Part shown: positions 1 through 13,100 of the stretch, piece after piece
Numbering within the stretch: position 1 is the stretch's first letter
How the letters are laid out: every line of letters starts with the position of its first letter
Assembly: GCF_005239225.2 (NCBI RefSeq)
Contig: NC_133297.1
Coordinates: 6,828,392-6,892,391 of the forward strand
Source of the DNA: Populus alba
Lineage: Eukaryota > Streptophyta > Magnoliopsida > Malpighiales > Salicaceae
Direction: 5' to 3'
Length of the DNA: 64,000 nucleotides
Translations under genes and position numbers: made by a program
The notes under the pieces: generated by a model
Database searches by the model: none
Seen by the model: the letters and a program-made list of their open reading frames with translations, nothing else
Told to the model about the DNA's origin: nothing

Positions 1-1282
1 GGTTTGTTGCTAGTAGAGCTTTCTTTTTTTTTTTTTTTTCCTTCTACTTTTCTTTGTTCTCCTTTGAAAATTACAACTTAGTCTTATTTGTTATTGATAT
101 TTCAACTTTCGAGCTTATTCTTTTAATTTATAATTTCTGTTTTTTTTTTTACCCTTTTGTAAAACTTTCATTTGTTTTGTTCAATCTTAGTTTGTCATTC
201 TTTTCAATTTGGTCTTTTTTTTTTAATTTTTTTTCTTGACCATCTTGTAAAGGTTTTATTAGTTGTCAATTTCATCTTTCAATCTAAATTTATGGTAAAT
301 TATGTTTTTCAGTTTAGTTCTCGTTTTTTTTTGTTTTATCTTTTTTGTTAAATTTATTTTTATTTTCAATTCCATCCTCCTATAGTAAATTTATAGTTGT
401 TCTTTAAATTAATTTTTGTTTTAATTTTAATTTTAATTTTTTAATTGCTATTTTTTTCTTCTCAATATTTTTATTAAAAGTTAAGTAATGTTTTTAGTAA
501 TCCTCTAGATTGCTTTTTAGATTTATTAAATTTATTAATTTATATAAAGTTAACTCGCACATAATTTAATTAAAAACATGAGTTAAATAACTTTCAGATT
601 CAGGAGATTAGAAGACTAACATGCCTGGCCAGGCTAACAACACCATAAAAAGAAAAAAAATGTGCACTCTTGACTTTTTTTTTTAACTATTTTGAAAATT
701 TTAATCCTGACTAATGTGCTTGCTGACGGTAAATTAAATAGATAAGGTGCCCTAGTAGTAAGTAATCGGAGCCATTATTAGTACATGGATTAGCCCATCG
801 TGAAAAGGTTCAAGTTGAGCAAATGGCGAGGCAAACTTTTTTCACTCATTCTTGAGGGAGAGTCTGCTGTGCATTAAGTGGCAGTTTGTTTTTCTCAAAA
901 ATTTTGATTTTTTTTTCTTTAAAATATTTTCTTTTATGCTTTTAGATTCTGTTAATATATTTAATTTAAAAAATAAAAAATATATTATTTTAATTTTAAA
1001 ATCATTTACTACCACCACCAGTTGAAGGTTAACCATCAATGGCCGCTTGCATTAAATAGCTATTTAAGGCACATATTTTTTATTTTCTCTGTCATAATGC
1101 TAAATGATTCGAGCACTTCCATGTGTGGTCTGCTTTGGCTGTACGTCTTAAGAGAACAAAGCAATCAATCAACGATATGCTCCCTCGAGGTCCATTAATG
1201 GCATTAATTACAATATTATTGCGCATCTCTCCATCCCGCATCTAATCATTGTTGACTTGGCTCCTACTTGAATCTTTTTAGA

Positions 1283-1445
1283 ATTATAATTGTTTTTTTT
1301 TTTCAAGTATTTTTTATATTAAAATAATATTTTTTTTATTTTTAAAATTAACGCATTAAAACAATTCAAAACATATATAAAAAATAATTTTTAATAAAAA
1401 AATTAAATTTTTGAGAAACACAATTTATACCACGTTTCTAAACAG
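1283..1445. repeat. AT-rich dispersed repeat, copy 1
   Basis: This copy shows the recurring order seen many times in the window: T-rich start, 'aaaataatatttttttt', a segment ending 'cattaaaacaattcaaaa', then an A-rich tail with 'ttgagaaacacaattt' and 'accacgtttctaaaca'. The ends resemble 'gcggt...accgcgttaccaaac' termini of better-preserved copies. It is probably a non-autonomous short element (MITE-like); the class is inferred. Confidence 0.5.
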
Positions 1446-1479
1446 TATTTTAAATATTTTTTTATTTATGGTTTTATTT

Positions 1480-1677
1480 ACATATTATTCGTTTGAAAAT
1501 GTGATTATAATTATTTTTTAAAATAATTTTTATTTAAAAATACATCAAAATGATATTTTTTAAAATTATTTTTGATATCAGCACATCAAAATGATTTGAA
1601 AACATCAAAAAATATTAGTTTGAAAAAAAAATTTAATTTTATTTAAAAATATTTTTAAAACATAAAAATAAACCAGA
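1480..1677. repeat. AT-rich dispersed repeat, copy 2
   Basis: A second copy follows the first almost directly. It contains 'tttaaaaatacatcaaaatgat' split over two segments and 'gatatcagcacatcaaaatg', the core signature of the family. The tail ends 'aaaacataaaaataaacc'. Adjacent copies suggest preferential insertion near or into older copies. Confidence 0.55.
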
Positions 1678-2459
1678 TCTTAAGAAGGAACCTTCCATTC
1701 AAGGAGGATTACTAATAGTATATATATGAGCTAGAAAAAGCCACGGCAAAAGGGTTTATAATCGAACACTTTTTTGAGTGTTAGATGGCCTGTATGTAAA
1801 GTTGTTTGGCATAATTTCGAAGCAAATTCAAAATTAATCTTCTTTCAGTGCTTGAAATGTTGGAGGATTGAGGGAGAAGATTGACCATTTTCTATTCACT
1901 AAACCCTCGCCTGAAAAATTAAAAATATACTTTTAGTGGACAATTATAATATGTGTTCTCATACAAGGAATCATTGAGGAGGAAGAGGACAACTGCGAAA
2001 CTCCATTCCCCTGCCAAAACCTATCATCATAAGAACTGAATTATTATTCCCGTCCATCGATAAAGGTCCAAGTTTTAGTTTTTATTTCCAATACTTTGTA
2101 AAGTAGCCTTGTAACCTCCTAATATACAGTGTTTGATATGGTGTTAGGAGTTGTTTTGAAGTGTTATTTGTTTGGAAATATATTAAAATGATATTTATAT
2201 TTTTTAAAATAAAAAAAAAATTAATTTGAAGTAAATTTTTTTTTTTTTAGTGAAGAGTATGGCCAGCTGCGAAAACAGACAATATTTTAATTATCATGAT
2301 CCATGTTCAATGTTGCTCATTTAAAAGCAAATAGGGCTAACTTTTGACAATTTTTTAAAAACATTTTCTTAACACCCTTTTAAAATCTCTCTTTTTTTTT
2401 CCCTGAAGTAAATCATTTAATTTCCAATAAATGAAAAGAATAGAAGGAAAAGAAAAAGG

Positions 2460-2900
2460 TGGTACTGTTGAAAGAAAGTGCCGAGTCCAAGTGATGGCAG
2501 CCAGGACCAAATTGAAATAGACGATGTGGGGCAAAGGCTATTTCAAAAGTCCAAGCATGATAAGGGGGCAAGGCAAGAAGAATCCGGGGGTCCTTTTAAT
2601 GCTCGAGAGTGGCAGGCCAGTGGGATCCGGGAGGGAAAGAGGCAGGACAAATATCGTCGGTGGTGCGAACCCTGGCCAACCAACAAGCCCTCATGGTTGG
2701 ATCAGGAGACCATCCTTTAAGCTCGAGTTTTTCTGAACATTCAGCTGATGAAAGTGCGCAGCATGACCATGAAAATCCTATCTAACACTTGCAGCTGTTT
2801 GCCTGGCTAGGACAAGACACTCATGTCCCAGATGCTCGAACATCGCTGTCCAAGCATTTAGCTGTTGATTCATGGCAAGTAGTTAAATTGTCATCAAACC
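2460..2900. other. GC-richer patch, unrecognised
   Basis: Base composition here is clearly less AT-rich than on either side, with few homopolymer runs. Two overlapping plus-strand frames of 70-80 codons are open (2,478-2,720 and 2,524-2,736), but neither translation resembles a family I know. It may be a decayed exon, a fragment of a transposable element or a non-coding transcript. I cannot assign a function. Confidence 0.3.
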
Positions 2901-2966
2901 TGTAGGGCATGCCAAGATCTACTAAGACCTAGCTAGCGAGCTAGTAAATAAACAAAGAGTTAAAAC

Positions 2967-2969
<3 letters not shown>

Positions 2970-3005
<36 letters not shown>
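2970..3005. repeat. (AT)n microsatellite
   Basis: About 18 uninterrupted AT dinucleotides. A (CA)n tract lies 35 bases downstream. Confidence 0.95.
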
Positions 3006-3007
<2 letters not shown>

Positions 3008-3039
3008 TGCGTCGTTTTGATGAAGGGAAACGGCAAACT

Positions 3040-3063
3040 ACACACACACACACACACACACAC
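3040..3063. repeat. (AC)n microsatellite
   Basis: Twelve AC dinucleotides, close to the AT tract at 2,970-3,005. Confidence 0.95.
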
Positions 3064-4154
3064 TATCTATTCAAGTTTCAGACAGTTCACATCCATGAAT
3101 CACGAAAAGTATGAGGGTGAAAGAACTCAGGGATCTAGATCTTGCTTTACAAGGAGAGTTAAATTCAACAAACAAACAAAAGATTTATGGCAGCGTGTCG
3201 GTATTATATATCTTTGTAAAAAAAAAAAGGCAACACCTTTTATTTCTGAAAACAGAAAACAGCGAAATTATTAAAGTATTGTTCCTAATGACAGAACAAA
3301 AATTTGACTCGTAGCATGGTGGGGCTGGCTCAAAAAACGAATCATCATGTGTGAAGTTGGCTCGAATGGAGAAAGGGTAAGCTCTAGGGCCTGTGCTAGG
3401 TTAGCTAGACGCACAACCAGGATTCGACTCAACATCTTTATAAATGGAAAGGACATCAATGTGTTTGGATCATGCCAGCGTGATGGCTCGTGGTTCACTG
3501 GTTCATGGACTAGCTTCCAATGAATCCGAAACTCACCAAATTATAATCATCAGTACTGGAGTTCTCACAGGAGAAAAAGGAATTCTCTCAAGATCAAAAC
3601 ACAGAAAAGTAAAAGGACAAGGGAGTTTGCGAGTAAACAAATTTCCCTCTCCACGGTTTTGGTATATATATCAGATGCTTCCCAAGCTAAGAGAAAATGG
3701 AATCCCAAAGCAAATCAGAAAAAAAAAAGAAAAAAAAAAAAAGAGCTTCTTCCATACGCAGAGACTTCCCGTGCAATGCTCATAAATAGGGCACACAAAT
3801 GTACTCACGTTATACCTAACAGAATCTGGTTGGATTTTCACATTATTTAAGTTAAGTGCAGGCCATGTATAAAGCTGAAAGTTAAATTTTTATACAATGA
3901 TTTGATGTGAAGGATAGTTGGATTTTCCTGTGTGTCTTTGAAATTTACTGACATGGGACCTAATGCAAAACCAAGATGTCTGATCTCTGTCTCCTATCCA
4001 ACTGTCTCTAGTGCATGCACAACCACAGGCCTCCGGCCAGCAGCTCCATTATAATCTTATCTTCTCTCAAGTGTGGGCTTCGATCTTGACTCCTGATTTG
4101 TTTTATTTTCCTTCCTAACGTGGCTCCATCTTAAACTGCATTTCACATCTTCCT
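3064..4154. other. No gene seen
   Basis: Several short frames are open on both strands, but they overlap each other and include low-complexity lysine-rich peptides encoded by A runs near 3,720-3,740. None resembles a known protein. No RNA gene was recognised. Confidence 0.5.
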
Positions 4155-4185
4155 TCCTCCTCCTCCTCCTCCTCCTCCTCCTCCT
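4155..4185. repeat. (TCC)n microsatellite
   Basis: About ten TCC units, followed after 14 bases by a long TA tract. Confidence 0.95.
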
Positions 4186-4192
4186 GCTTCTT

Positions 4193-4198
<6 letters not shown>

Positions 4199-4248
<50 letters not shown>
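4199..4248. repeat. (TA)n microsatellite
   Basis: About 24 uninterrupted TA dinucleotides, among the longest simple repeats in the window. Confidence 0.95.
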
Positions 4249-4251
<3 letters not shown>

Positions 4252-4624
4252 ATGGGGACATGTTTCTATTCGCGTCCATTCAATTTTATTAATTCACCAC
4301 TTGGTTCTAGCCAATGCTCTCGGAGATCTCTGATTCTGTATGATCAGCTAATTTCTGGGGGGAAATTCTACCTCTTGTTTTCCAAGGATTTGGAATGTTT
4401 TTGACTAATTTTATTTGAATTTCGAAAACAAAAAACCGTACTCCATATTTTGAGAGCTTGGTGATGCTATTACCAAATAAATTCATGGAATGAAAATTAC
4501 TAGGAGTTTCAAATCTTACTTAATAATTAATAATTATAATATTGTAAATAAATATAATTTGACATGACAGACAACATACTCCAATGAGTAATAAATACAC
4601 CAGAAATTAATCATATTAGAAGTG

Positions 4625-4812
4625 TGGTATCAAATAGTTTTCGTGCCGAAATACATGTTAATGATGTTTTTTTTATTTTTTAAAAATCATTTTTGACATC
4701 AGCACATCAAAACGATCCAAAAAGTACAAACCGAACTCAATTTTAGCAAAAAAAAAAAAAATTTTGAAATTTGACGAAACGCAGTTTCGACCGCATTACC
4801 AAACGGTCCCTA
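4625..4812. repeat. AT-rich dispersed repeat, copy 3 (well preserved)
   Basis: This copy has the core 'gacatcagcacatcaaaacg' and a legible right end, 'cgcagtttcgaccgcattac' followed by 'caaacggtcc'. The same order of blocks recurs at 46,320-46,505, so the two can serve as references for the family. Confidence 0.65.
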
Positions 4813-5634
4813 ATATAAGGTCAAATCATTTATGAAATTAATAGAGGATTATAATATATTACTAGACGGTGCATTTTAATTTCAAATATAAATTAATTAA
4901 AACTAATAATAAGTTAGATTTTGTGATTTATTTAATTCTACTTATTTATAATTATAATTATAATTGATATTTTGATTCATATATTAGGAAACCCAATAAA
5001 TTATACACTTTAAAAACTATTAGTCATGAAAAATATACCTTGCCCATGAGAGTTAGCTCTTTCATAAAATAGAGTCTACTAAGATAGGTTCATGTACATT
5101 ATTTGAGATCATGGGTTTTTGGGAATTAAATGGTCGAGCAAGACTTTTTCTCTCTCTCTCTTTATCACTCATGAGAAGAGTGTTTGTTTTGTATAAATAA
5201 TTTACAAGGATTTGGTTAGTATATTCAATCTATAAACTTAATTTACTTGTTAAAAGATATTCCCAACCCATAAAATTATCTAAAATAGTTTAGGGATAGT
5301 AATCAATTCATAGCACTATTTTGCTGCCATTATCTTCACAACAATGTTACAATTATTTTCATTTTCATTATCACAACAATCAATATCATCATCATCTTAT
5401 CAATAGCATTATATTTATTATTTTTCTAAAAAAAAATTCCAAGCTCATTTTAAAACGCGCCCAACACCCTAGTCCCCAAGCATGAAACCATCGCCTGTAC
5501 GTCGTGAGGAAATTGGGTTTAGAACATTGAAGGCTCTGCTCGAGTATGATTTCGGTGAGTCATTCGTGTATATGTCTCGTGCAAAAATGTTTCCTTTTGT
5601 TTTCTTTTTGAACCGGAAAAGTTTCATTGTGTAG

Positions 5635-5760
5635 AAACCATAGTTTTAAAATCTGGCCTAGTAGCCGGCCCGGTCCAAGACCCGGATTTTAATCGGGTCA
5701 CCTGGTCTTGACGGGGTTTGTTGGGTCAATTTTTTAAAAATAAATTAAAATGATGTCATT
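5635..5760. repeat. TIR element fragment ('catagttttaaaatc' family)
   Basis: It begins 'accatagttttaaaatctgg' and continues with GC-rich 'gccggcccggtccaagaccc' and 'gggtcacctggtcttgac'. The same terminal sequence in inverted form ends the element at 39,226-39,470. It is probably a truncated MITE; the class is inferred. Confidence 0.45.
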
Positions 5761-7014
5761 TTGGTAAGAAAAAATCAAAATCAACTTATGAAATGATGTA
5801 AGTGAGTAATTAATGTAATTATTTTTTTTAAAAAAGAAAAAGATTAGCAAAATAAGCATTTATACAGTCCACAAGTGGAGGACCAAATGGTTGAGTGGGA
5901 AAGGGAAGCAAATAAATACTCTTTAATGCAATCTAGAATTTTGGGCATTGCTATGACATGAACAATCCATCAAACTCTCTCCTCTCTGTTTGGGTCTCGA
6001 TATTTCTGCACATTCCCTCTGTCCATGTCAAACTGTCGGGACTTGGGGCGGCATTGATTTCCACACCGGCCACCGCTCTGCCCAAAAAAATCCACACCGC
6101 AGGTTGCAGGGCCATGAAACGTGCGGACTCCGGAGCCATTGTTTAACTAGGAATTAGCACTAAGATTAGGGGATGTGCTCTTATGCAGAGAGAATCCCAT
6201 GATCCTAGGCGTACAGTTGCAGTATACAACTGATTAGAAACTGTGGAAACAAGCTTTCAGCCTGTCCTTTCCATTAAATTGAGAAAATGCCCTCTGTTTT
6301 TTTTTAAAAAAAATAAATTTAAGGAAACTATTTTATGGAAAGCATATTTTATATTCAGGTAAGCGAATAAAATCTTGACTGTCTTAAATTTTTTTAAAAA
6401 AATGCATGTTCTGACTATAACTTGAGATCTGTTGTGTAAATTTTAAACTCTTTATCATTATGCCAGGTCTTTTGGTAAGGTCATCTGCTTTCTTGTTTAT
6501 ATATGAAATCGTCTATTGACCTGAGAACATTTTTCAAGCCGGAGGTGCGGCGAAATGAGATCAAGGAAAAATCTGCAATGGATACATGGCCACCGCTTGA
6601 AACAGGAGGGGCAATATGCATGTCAGCGGTCGATGACAACAGGTGGGCAATTTATCTTCCTCGTAGGCCTAAGAGTGAACATTTGAGTAAATGGGGTGAA
6701 GAAAAAAGTTGTTTCTGGCTGGATAATTTTTTGCCTGGACATTCTCTTCTTCTCCAAACTTGAAAAAAAAAATTGTTGCCAGGAAAAAAAATAACTCTAG
6801 ATTTTTTTTTCTACCCCCCACCAATATTGCCCATGCTTGAAACTTTTCACATTTTCTTCCCGGTTAAGATTAAGTAATGTGGTTGTAGTTGTTATAATTA
6901 TAACAAGTATTTAATATTACTAATTATAAGTATTTAATATTACTGTGGTTAAAATGTTTTTATAATTTATAAAACTTAAAAATTCAGAAGTTCATTTTGT
7001 ATCTTTTATTTTTA

Positions 7015-7140
7015 GAGCCGTTTGATATTGTGGGGGTAATTTTTTTTTCAAAATGTTTTTTATTTAAAAATACATTAAAAAATATTTTTTTTTCAAAAAC
7101 ACTTTTTTCTTCACAAAAATAAACAAACAGTCACTTAGTT
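7015..7140. repeat. AT-rich dispersed repeat, copy 4
   Basis: It starts 'agccgtttgatattgtgggg', has the 'tttaaaaatacattaaaa' block and ends 'aaacaaacagtcactta'. It is shorter than copies 3 and 46,320-46,505, so it is probably internally deleted. Confidence 0.5.
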
Positions 7141-8139
7141 TTTAATCAGCTTTCAAAACAGTTTTTATAATTTTACCTGGTATATTTTATAATAACTTTT
7201 AGAGAAAAAAAATCCCAAATATTTAAAAATAAAATAAAATCCTAGTTGCAAAACGGGAACTTCGAGCCTGTATGAGGCCATTGTTATTTATGGGTTGTTG
7301 AAAAATGACGACTCAAGGCGATTGGAGGACGTGTATTTTTTAATCAAATAAAATAATTATTTTTCAGAGATACCATCTGAAGAGAACTTGAAGTTGTGAA
7401 GCACGTTTACTAGCAGACAGCCCAATGTGTGGATTTCCTATGGGCCTTGTCATCATTTGTTGGTCTCAAATTTTAGTTTGTATTTTATCTCTTGGTCCAT
7501 CTTATAAATCTTTGTTGGGCTAATATGTGTATCATGAGACTTTAAAAGTATGTTTGGGGGCTTCGTTAACAAAATTTGAATTTATTTTTATTTAAATTTA
7601 TTATATATATATAAATATAATAATTTTAATGTGTTCATATCATAAACAAATTTTTAAAAATTTTAATATACTTATGAGTAAAAAACACTTTTAAAAAAAC
7701 TATTATCATATTTTCAAATACCCCTAAACAATTTTTATCTACCGCTCTTCTATTTAAAAAAAAAAAAATTAATGTCGAGTTTTTAATCAATGGTATTCCT
7801 TTTATTTTGTCTTTTTCCCCTTTTGACGAGTAAAAAGGAGTTTCATCAATTTCACCTAGCAGTAAATTACAATGCAAGCATGTGTAACAATATAAAGTAT
7901 GTATTATTATATGTACGCGTGTATATATTATGAGATTACGTTAAACAACAGTCTACATTAATAATTATGAAATTGCAATATTTCCATTCGATTCTCTACC
8001 AGACTAGGAGGAACCTGGAATTGTGTAAGTTTTAATTAAAAAATATTTATGATTCTACGAAATATTTTTTTTATCTATGTTGTGCTTAAGATTATTGCAT
8101 TACTAGAAAAATATTAATTGTTTTTAGACTGCAAAATAT

Positions 8140-8330
8140 TTAAAAATATAATAATGATTGTTTTTTAAAATATTTTTTATTGAGAAATATATTAAAATAA
8201 TATATTTTTTATTTTTAAAATATTATTTTTAATATCTAGCATATAAAAATAATTTATTAAAAAATAATTTTAAATAAAAAGATATTTTTTAAATTAAATT
8301 ACATTCCAAACCACCTCTAATTACAACTCC
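8140..8330. repeat. AT-rich dispersed repeat, copy 5
   Basis: T-rich start, 'attaaaataatatattttt', a diverged 'aatatctagcatataaaaat' core and an A-rich tail ending 'acattccaaaccacctc'. The order of blocks matches the rest of the family. Confidence 0.45.
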
Positions 8331-9239
8331 AAATAATACCCAGAGGCATGAGCCGATCCATCTCGAAACTAATGGGTCATTTCATTTTAAATTTTTACAA
8401 CGTTTACAAAAGATTTTGGGGGGGAGATTTTACTTATTTTTATCTTACTGCCACGCTTAAAATTATCATTTTAAAACAATAATAGTGTGTTTGGCTCTAC
8501 GGCTGTGGCTGTATTTTATTTAAAATACATTGCGCAGCTGTTTAGATAAAAAAAAAATTAATTTATTGTTTTATTGGGCTCCACTTAATTTCTGCGTTAG
8601 AAACGCAGGAAAGGAAAAGCAGTCATTTTTTTTTCACTGTTCATGTTAATTGCACTGTTCATTGAAAAAAACATTAGTGGACTAGGGTTTTTTAATTATT
8701 TTTATATAAAGGATCTTAATAGTTTTTCTTGGCAAGTAAAAATACAATGAATAAAAATTAAAAGTTTTAAAATGTTTTTTTTTATATATAATTATGATAT
8801 TATGAGTGTTTGAAAGTTTTGATTCATAATAATTTTTTTTTTATTTTTCATGTTTACATCAAACACTATACAATTTAGTTTCGTAATGATAAAAATAGAA
8901 AAATTATTATAACATCTTTGTTAATTCCAAAAATCACCCAAAAAAAACTTGTAATTTTTTTTTGAAAGGCGTTCCAATTGATAGATAAAAAATTGAACGA
9001 ACATTGACCGACAAAAAAATGCAAACAAGTCTTTGATTTAGAAATTTGTTTATTATCTTAAGGGGTGACGTTATTTGGTCAATTTCATACAACTTCGTAA
9101 GTTTTTTCACGATCGTATATCAAGCAAAAGTAGTAGACCTTTATCACTAAAACCATTAAATCGCAAAAAATTTATTTCTTTCTACCCCTCTTGAATGTGA
9201 AGACCCAATATAACAAACAGCAACAGCAACAGTAAAACG

Positions 9240-9590
9240 GGTATGTTTGGTGTCGCATTTACAGCTGTATTTGTGGCTCTTTCAAAAGTATTTAAAGTTT
9301 GAAAAAAATATTAAATTAATATTTTTATATTAATTTTTAACAGTTTTGATATGGTAATATTAAAAATAAAATATATGATTTTTTTTAATATAGTGTTGGA
9401 AATTATAGTAATAATTGCTTTTTAAAATATTTTTTACTTAAAAATACATCAAAATAATATATTTTTTTAAAAAAATTATTTTTAATATCAGCATATTAAA
9501 ACGATAAAAAATCATAAACAATTGAATTTAAAGCAAAAATAATATTAAAAATGCTTTTTAAATATAAAAACAAATACATTATTCAAGATT
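9240..9590. repeat. AT-rich dispersed repeats, two overlapping copies
   Basis: The segment opens 'gggtatgtttggtgtcgcat' and carries two sets of the family blocks, the second with 'aatatcagcatattaaaacg'. It may be a nested pair. Confidence 0.45.
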
Positions 9591-10123
9591 TTTGTTTTTT
9601 AATGGATGGACAAAGAATCTCCATGGTCTAATCATGCTTTTCATAAATTTTAAATTTGTTTTGTTTAATTTATTTTAGTATTTTTTGCATTGTTTTATAA
9701 TAGTAAAAATATATTTTTTAAAAAATATAAAAATATTATCTTAATATATTTTTATAAAAAAAATCTTTAAAATCAACCACTGTCCTAATATAAAAATAAA
9801 ATAAAATTAAACGCACCGTGTAAAATTCCTCTTCAATCTTCAATGCCTTTAGTTGGGTGCAACGTCGTTTTTCCATCAAGACTCAAATATGGTAAAGACT
9901 AAAGACCCGAAAAAACAAAACCACCACTTAATAACTGAAATGGATCTGCGAGATCTAACTGAATGGAATTGAGATTTTTTTTTTTTTTTATACGCTGCTG
10001 CATCACTCTCCCTGCAAATGCAACAGATCTCCCTGTCTCTCAAACCCTATTAACCTCTCCATCAAATTCCATACATCACTACTAGATTGATATCTAAACC
10101 AACTCATCAAGACCGAATCAAAG

Positions 10124-13100
10124 ATGTATATGGCATATGGATGGCCGCAGGTTATACCTCTAGAACAAGGACTCTGTCCTTCTTCACAGAAGCATATCAT
10201 TTATTTCAAAGTCATCAATCGTCTCTTCCTCGTTGTCTCTCCTACTCACCTTGAGCTCTGGAGCTCCTCTCAGGTATTTTCACATTTACACAGAGTTTAT
10301 GATCACATTCATGTGCTTGTTTTTCTTTGATTGTGGAAAACTAGGGTTTTAGATTTGTGAATTTTTGTTCGTTTTTGTGATTATCTGCAGCATAAAGTGA
10401 GGTTAGGCAAGTACAAGAGGAATGCAGAGTCGTTGGAGAGAGAAGGCGAGAATTTACAAGCGGTGTGGAGACCTGATACCAAATTGATCGCCATTCTTGT
10501 CAGTATTACTTTTTTTTTTTTTACATTTTGATTTCTTTTATGTATACTATTGCATTATTTATGGAAAATTTTGATTATTCTCGTGTAATATATTCACATA
10601 CATTTACCTATTACACGATTTGCAAATGTATGTACATGGTTCTGGTCGAATCACATTTTAGAAATAACGTGGTTCACGTATCCACATTTGTTAAGATTCT
10701 ATTGAAATTGTAAGATCGGCAGGTGTCAAGAGTGAGTTTAGCTAGTTAGCTTCACTGGATGCACAATTGAAACCAGAACTTGGTGCTATCGACCAAATTA
10801 TTGCACTACTACTTAGTTTTACGGGGAATAATCTTCTTTCTTGTTTTGTTTTATTTTATTTTATTTTTTACTGGGATAGATATAGACAAAATGGCACATA
10901 GAGCGGTTCTTAATTAATTTTTTTTTCTCCACTCCTGGTCTGAAAATAAAGCCTGCATTGAATTTATGGAAAGTGAATTCTGATAGTGTTGCTCATATAT
11001 ATGTTTTTTATTGTTTGCAGACATCATCTTTCTTTCTACATATATTCAAGGTTCAGTTCTCTGATAAAAGAATACAAATAGGAGGGAAGCAACCTTCTGG
11101 TTTGTTTCTTGCTAATGTATCTCTTCTTCTTAGTGAGCAAGTGCCTTTTGCAGATAAGGACTTGACAGTGTAAGCAACCTTGCCTGCCCATTTTCATTTC
11201 AGTACCGTTGTGTATAATGCTAGTGTTTTTGAGATTTAAAAAAATTTATATAGCTCTTGTTTATTTTCACATGGTCTCCCCTCCCCCCCTCCCTCCCTCC
11301 CTCTCTCTCTCTTTTCTCACAAGCTTTTACTCTCGGTCTTGATAGTTTTCATCTGATATTGTTTTCTTTTTTGTCCAGGAGCAATTTTGTAAGTGATAAC
11401 AAACATTTGCTACTAGGACTTTCCAATGGATCTTTATACAGTATCTCCTGGAAGGGGGAGGTAATCAGATAGAAAAGGCATTGATTATTATTACTCGCGA
11501 TGCTTGTTTTATTTAATGTTACAAGTCCATTAACAGAGGCTGTTGAGTGAATTCTTTTTTGATTCTATCTTAATCTCATAACAGTTCTATGGAGCTTTCG
11601 AACTTGATCCCTGTTCACGTGACAGCAGCGATGCCTCTGTTTCACCTCATTCTTTAGGTAATGGTGTTGCTTCTGGAATGGCTCCAACAGATTCGGTATC
11701 TAATCATAATATCACCAGGAAGACTGCTATTGTGCAGCTGGAGCTTTGCTTGCTGATGAGGTTGCTGTTTGTCTTGTATTCTGATGGACAACTAGTATCA
11801 TGCTCTATAAGCAAGAAAGGTTTAAAGCAAGTTGAATATATCAAAGCTGAAAAAAAGTTGGGTTCTGGTGATGCTGTATGCATTTCAGTAGCTTCAGATC
11901 AACAAATCCTTGCTGTTGGTACCAGAAGAGGGGTTGTTAAGTTATATGACCTCGCAGAATCTGCATCTCTCATTCGCACTGTGTCTTTATGTGACTGGGG
12001 GTAAGTTTTTTGCATCCTATCATTTGAGTTACTGTAGGGGTAAGGTAATTCAATAGGTCAGATGTTTGTTCTGTAGACACTGAGCTCAAAATTTCTGGAT
12101 CTCTGAATGATATTTGCTTCCACATGTAAACGATATAAAATGCGGATGTTCCTTAAAAACTTATTTACCTTATCCAAGGGTTTTCAGACTAACCTCCTCA
12201 CTTTCACATGATCAGCTGCTTCTGGTTTGTGACTTGAAGCTAGGTCACGTGCCTCTTTTCTTTTTACTTTTAGATCACGAAGTTTGAAAGCTTCTCTGTC
12301 ATGGTTTAATTATTTTGCAGCTATTCAGTGGATGATACTGGTCCTGTCAGTTGTATCGCATGGACACCTGATTATTCTGCTTTTGCTGTTGGGTGGAAGC
12401 TAAGAGGTCTTACAGTCTGGTCTGTATCGGGCTGTCGTTTGATGTCAACAATTCGTCAAATTGGTTTAAGTTCTGTATCTTCTCCAAAGGTTAAGCCAAA
12501 CCAAGATCGTAAATATGAACCATTGATGAATGGCACCTCATTGATGCAGTGGGATGAATATGGTTACAGGCTTTATGTGATTGAAGAAGGATCTCTGGAA
12601 AGAGTTATTGCATTTTCATTTGGAAAATGCTGCCTTTCCAGAGGCGTTTCAGGAATGACATATGTTTGTCAAGTTATTTATGGCGAAGATCGGTTGCTTG
12701 TTGTCCAGTCCGAAGATACTGACGAACTCAAATTTTTACATCTAAACCTTCCAGTTACGTGTTCAGATAGCAAACTTAGCTGTTGATTGTTATCACCAGT
12801 TAGTTGTCTCTGTACTTTATTGAGGCTGATATGCACTTGCTTTGGCTCAGGTTTCCTATATCTCCCAAAACTGGCCAGTTCAACATGTTGCAGCTAGCAA
12901 GGATGGAATGCACTTAGCTGTTGCTGGCCTCCATGGATTGATCTTATATGATATACGGTTGAAAAAGTGGCGAGTGTTTGGAGATATTACTCAGGAACAA
13001 AAGATTCAGTGCAAAGGGTTGTTATGGCTGGGGAAGATTGTTGTTGTTTGCAACTACATTGATTCTTCTAACACGTGAGTTATCAATGTCTGTTTACATA

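Larger units (their letters stand above)
1..2459. other. Gene-free AT-rich upstream region
   Basis: This stretch is dominated by poly-T and poly-A runs. No open frame in it resembles a known protein. It contains two copies of the AT-rich dispersed repeat (listed separately) and a fragment of the same family near 2,160-2,250. I see no other feature. Confidence 0.6.
4813..10123. other. Gene-poor region upstream of RIC1
   Basis: No gene was recognised. The stretch holds further copies of the AT-rich repeat family and short unassignable frames at 5,951-6,146 (both strands, in a GC-richer patch) and 6,503-6,763. Around 8,480-8,700 is a segment with 'gtgtttggctctacggctgt' and 'cactgttcatgttaattg', which looks like the end of another dispersed element. 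The last ~150 bases are probably promoter and 5' leader of the RIC1 gene. Confidence 0.5.

Noticed and set aside
3017..3274. Open frame with a His-Thr repeat
   Set aside because: The repeat is the (AC)n microsatellite read as codons; the remainder has no similarity to a protein family.
5951..6146. Opposed open frames on both strands
   Set aside because: Both are about 62 codons in a GC-richer patch, with no recognisable product, no splice context and no start context that would favour either.
6503..6763. 86-codon plus-strand frame
   Set aside because: Composition is plausible for coding, but no family was recognised and there are no flanking gene signals.
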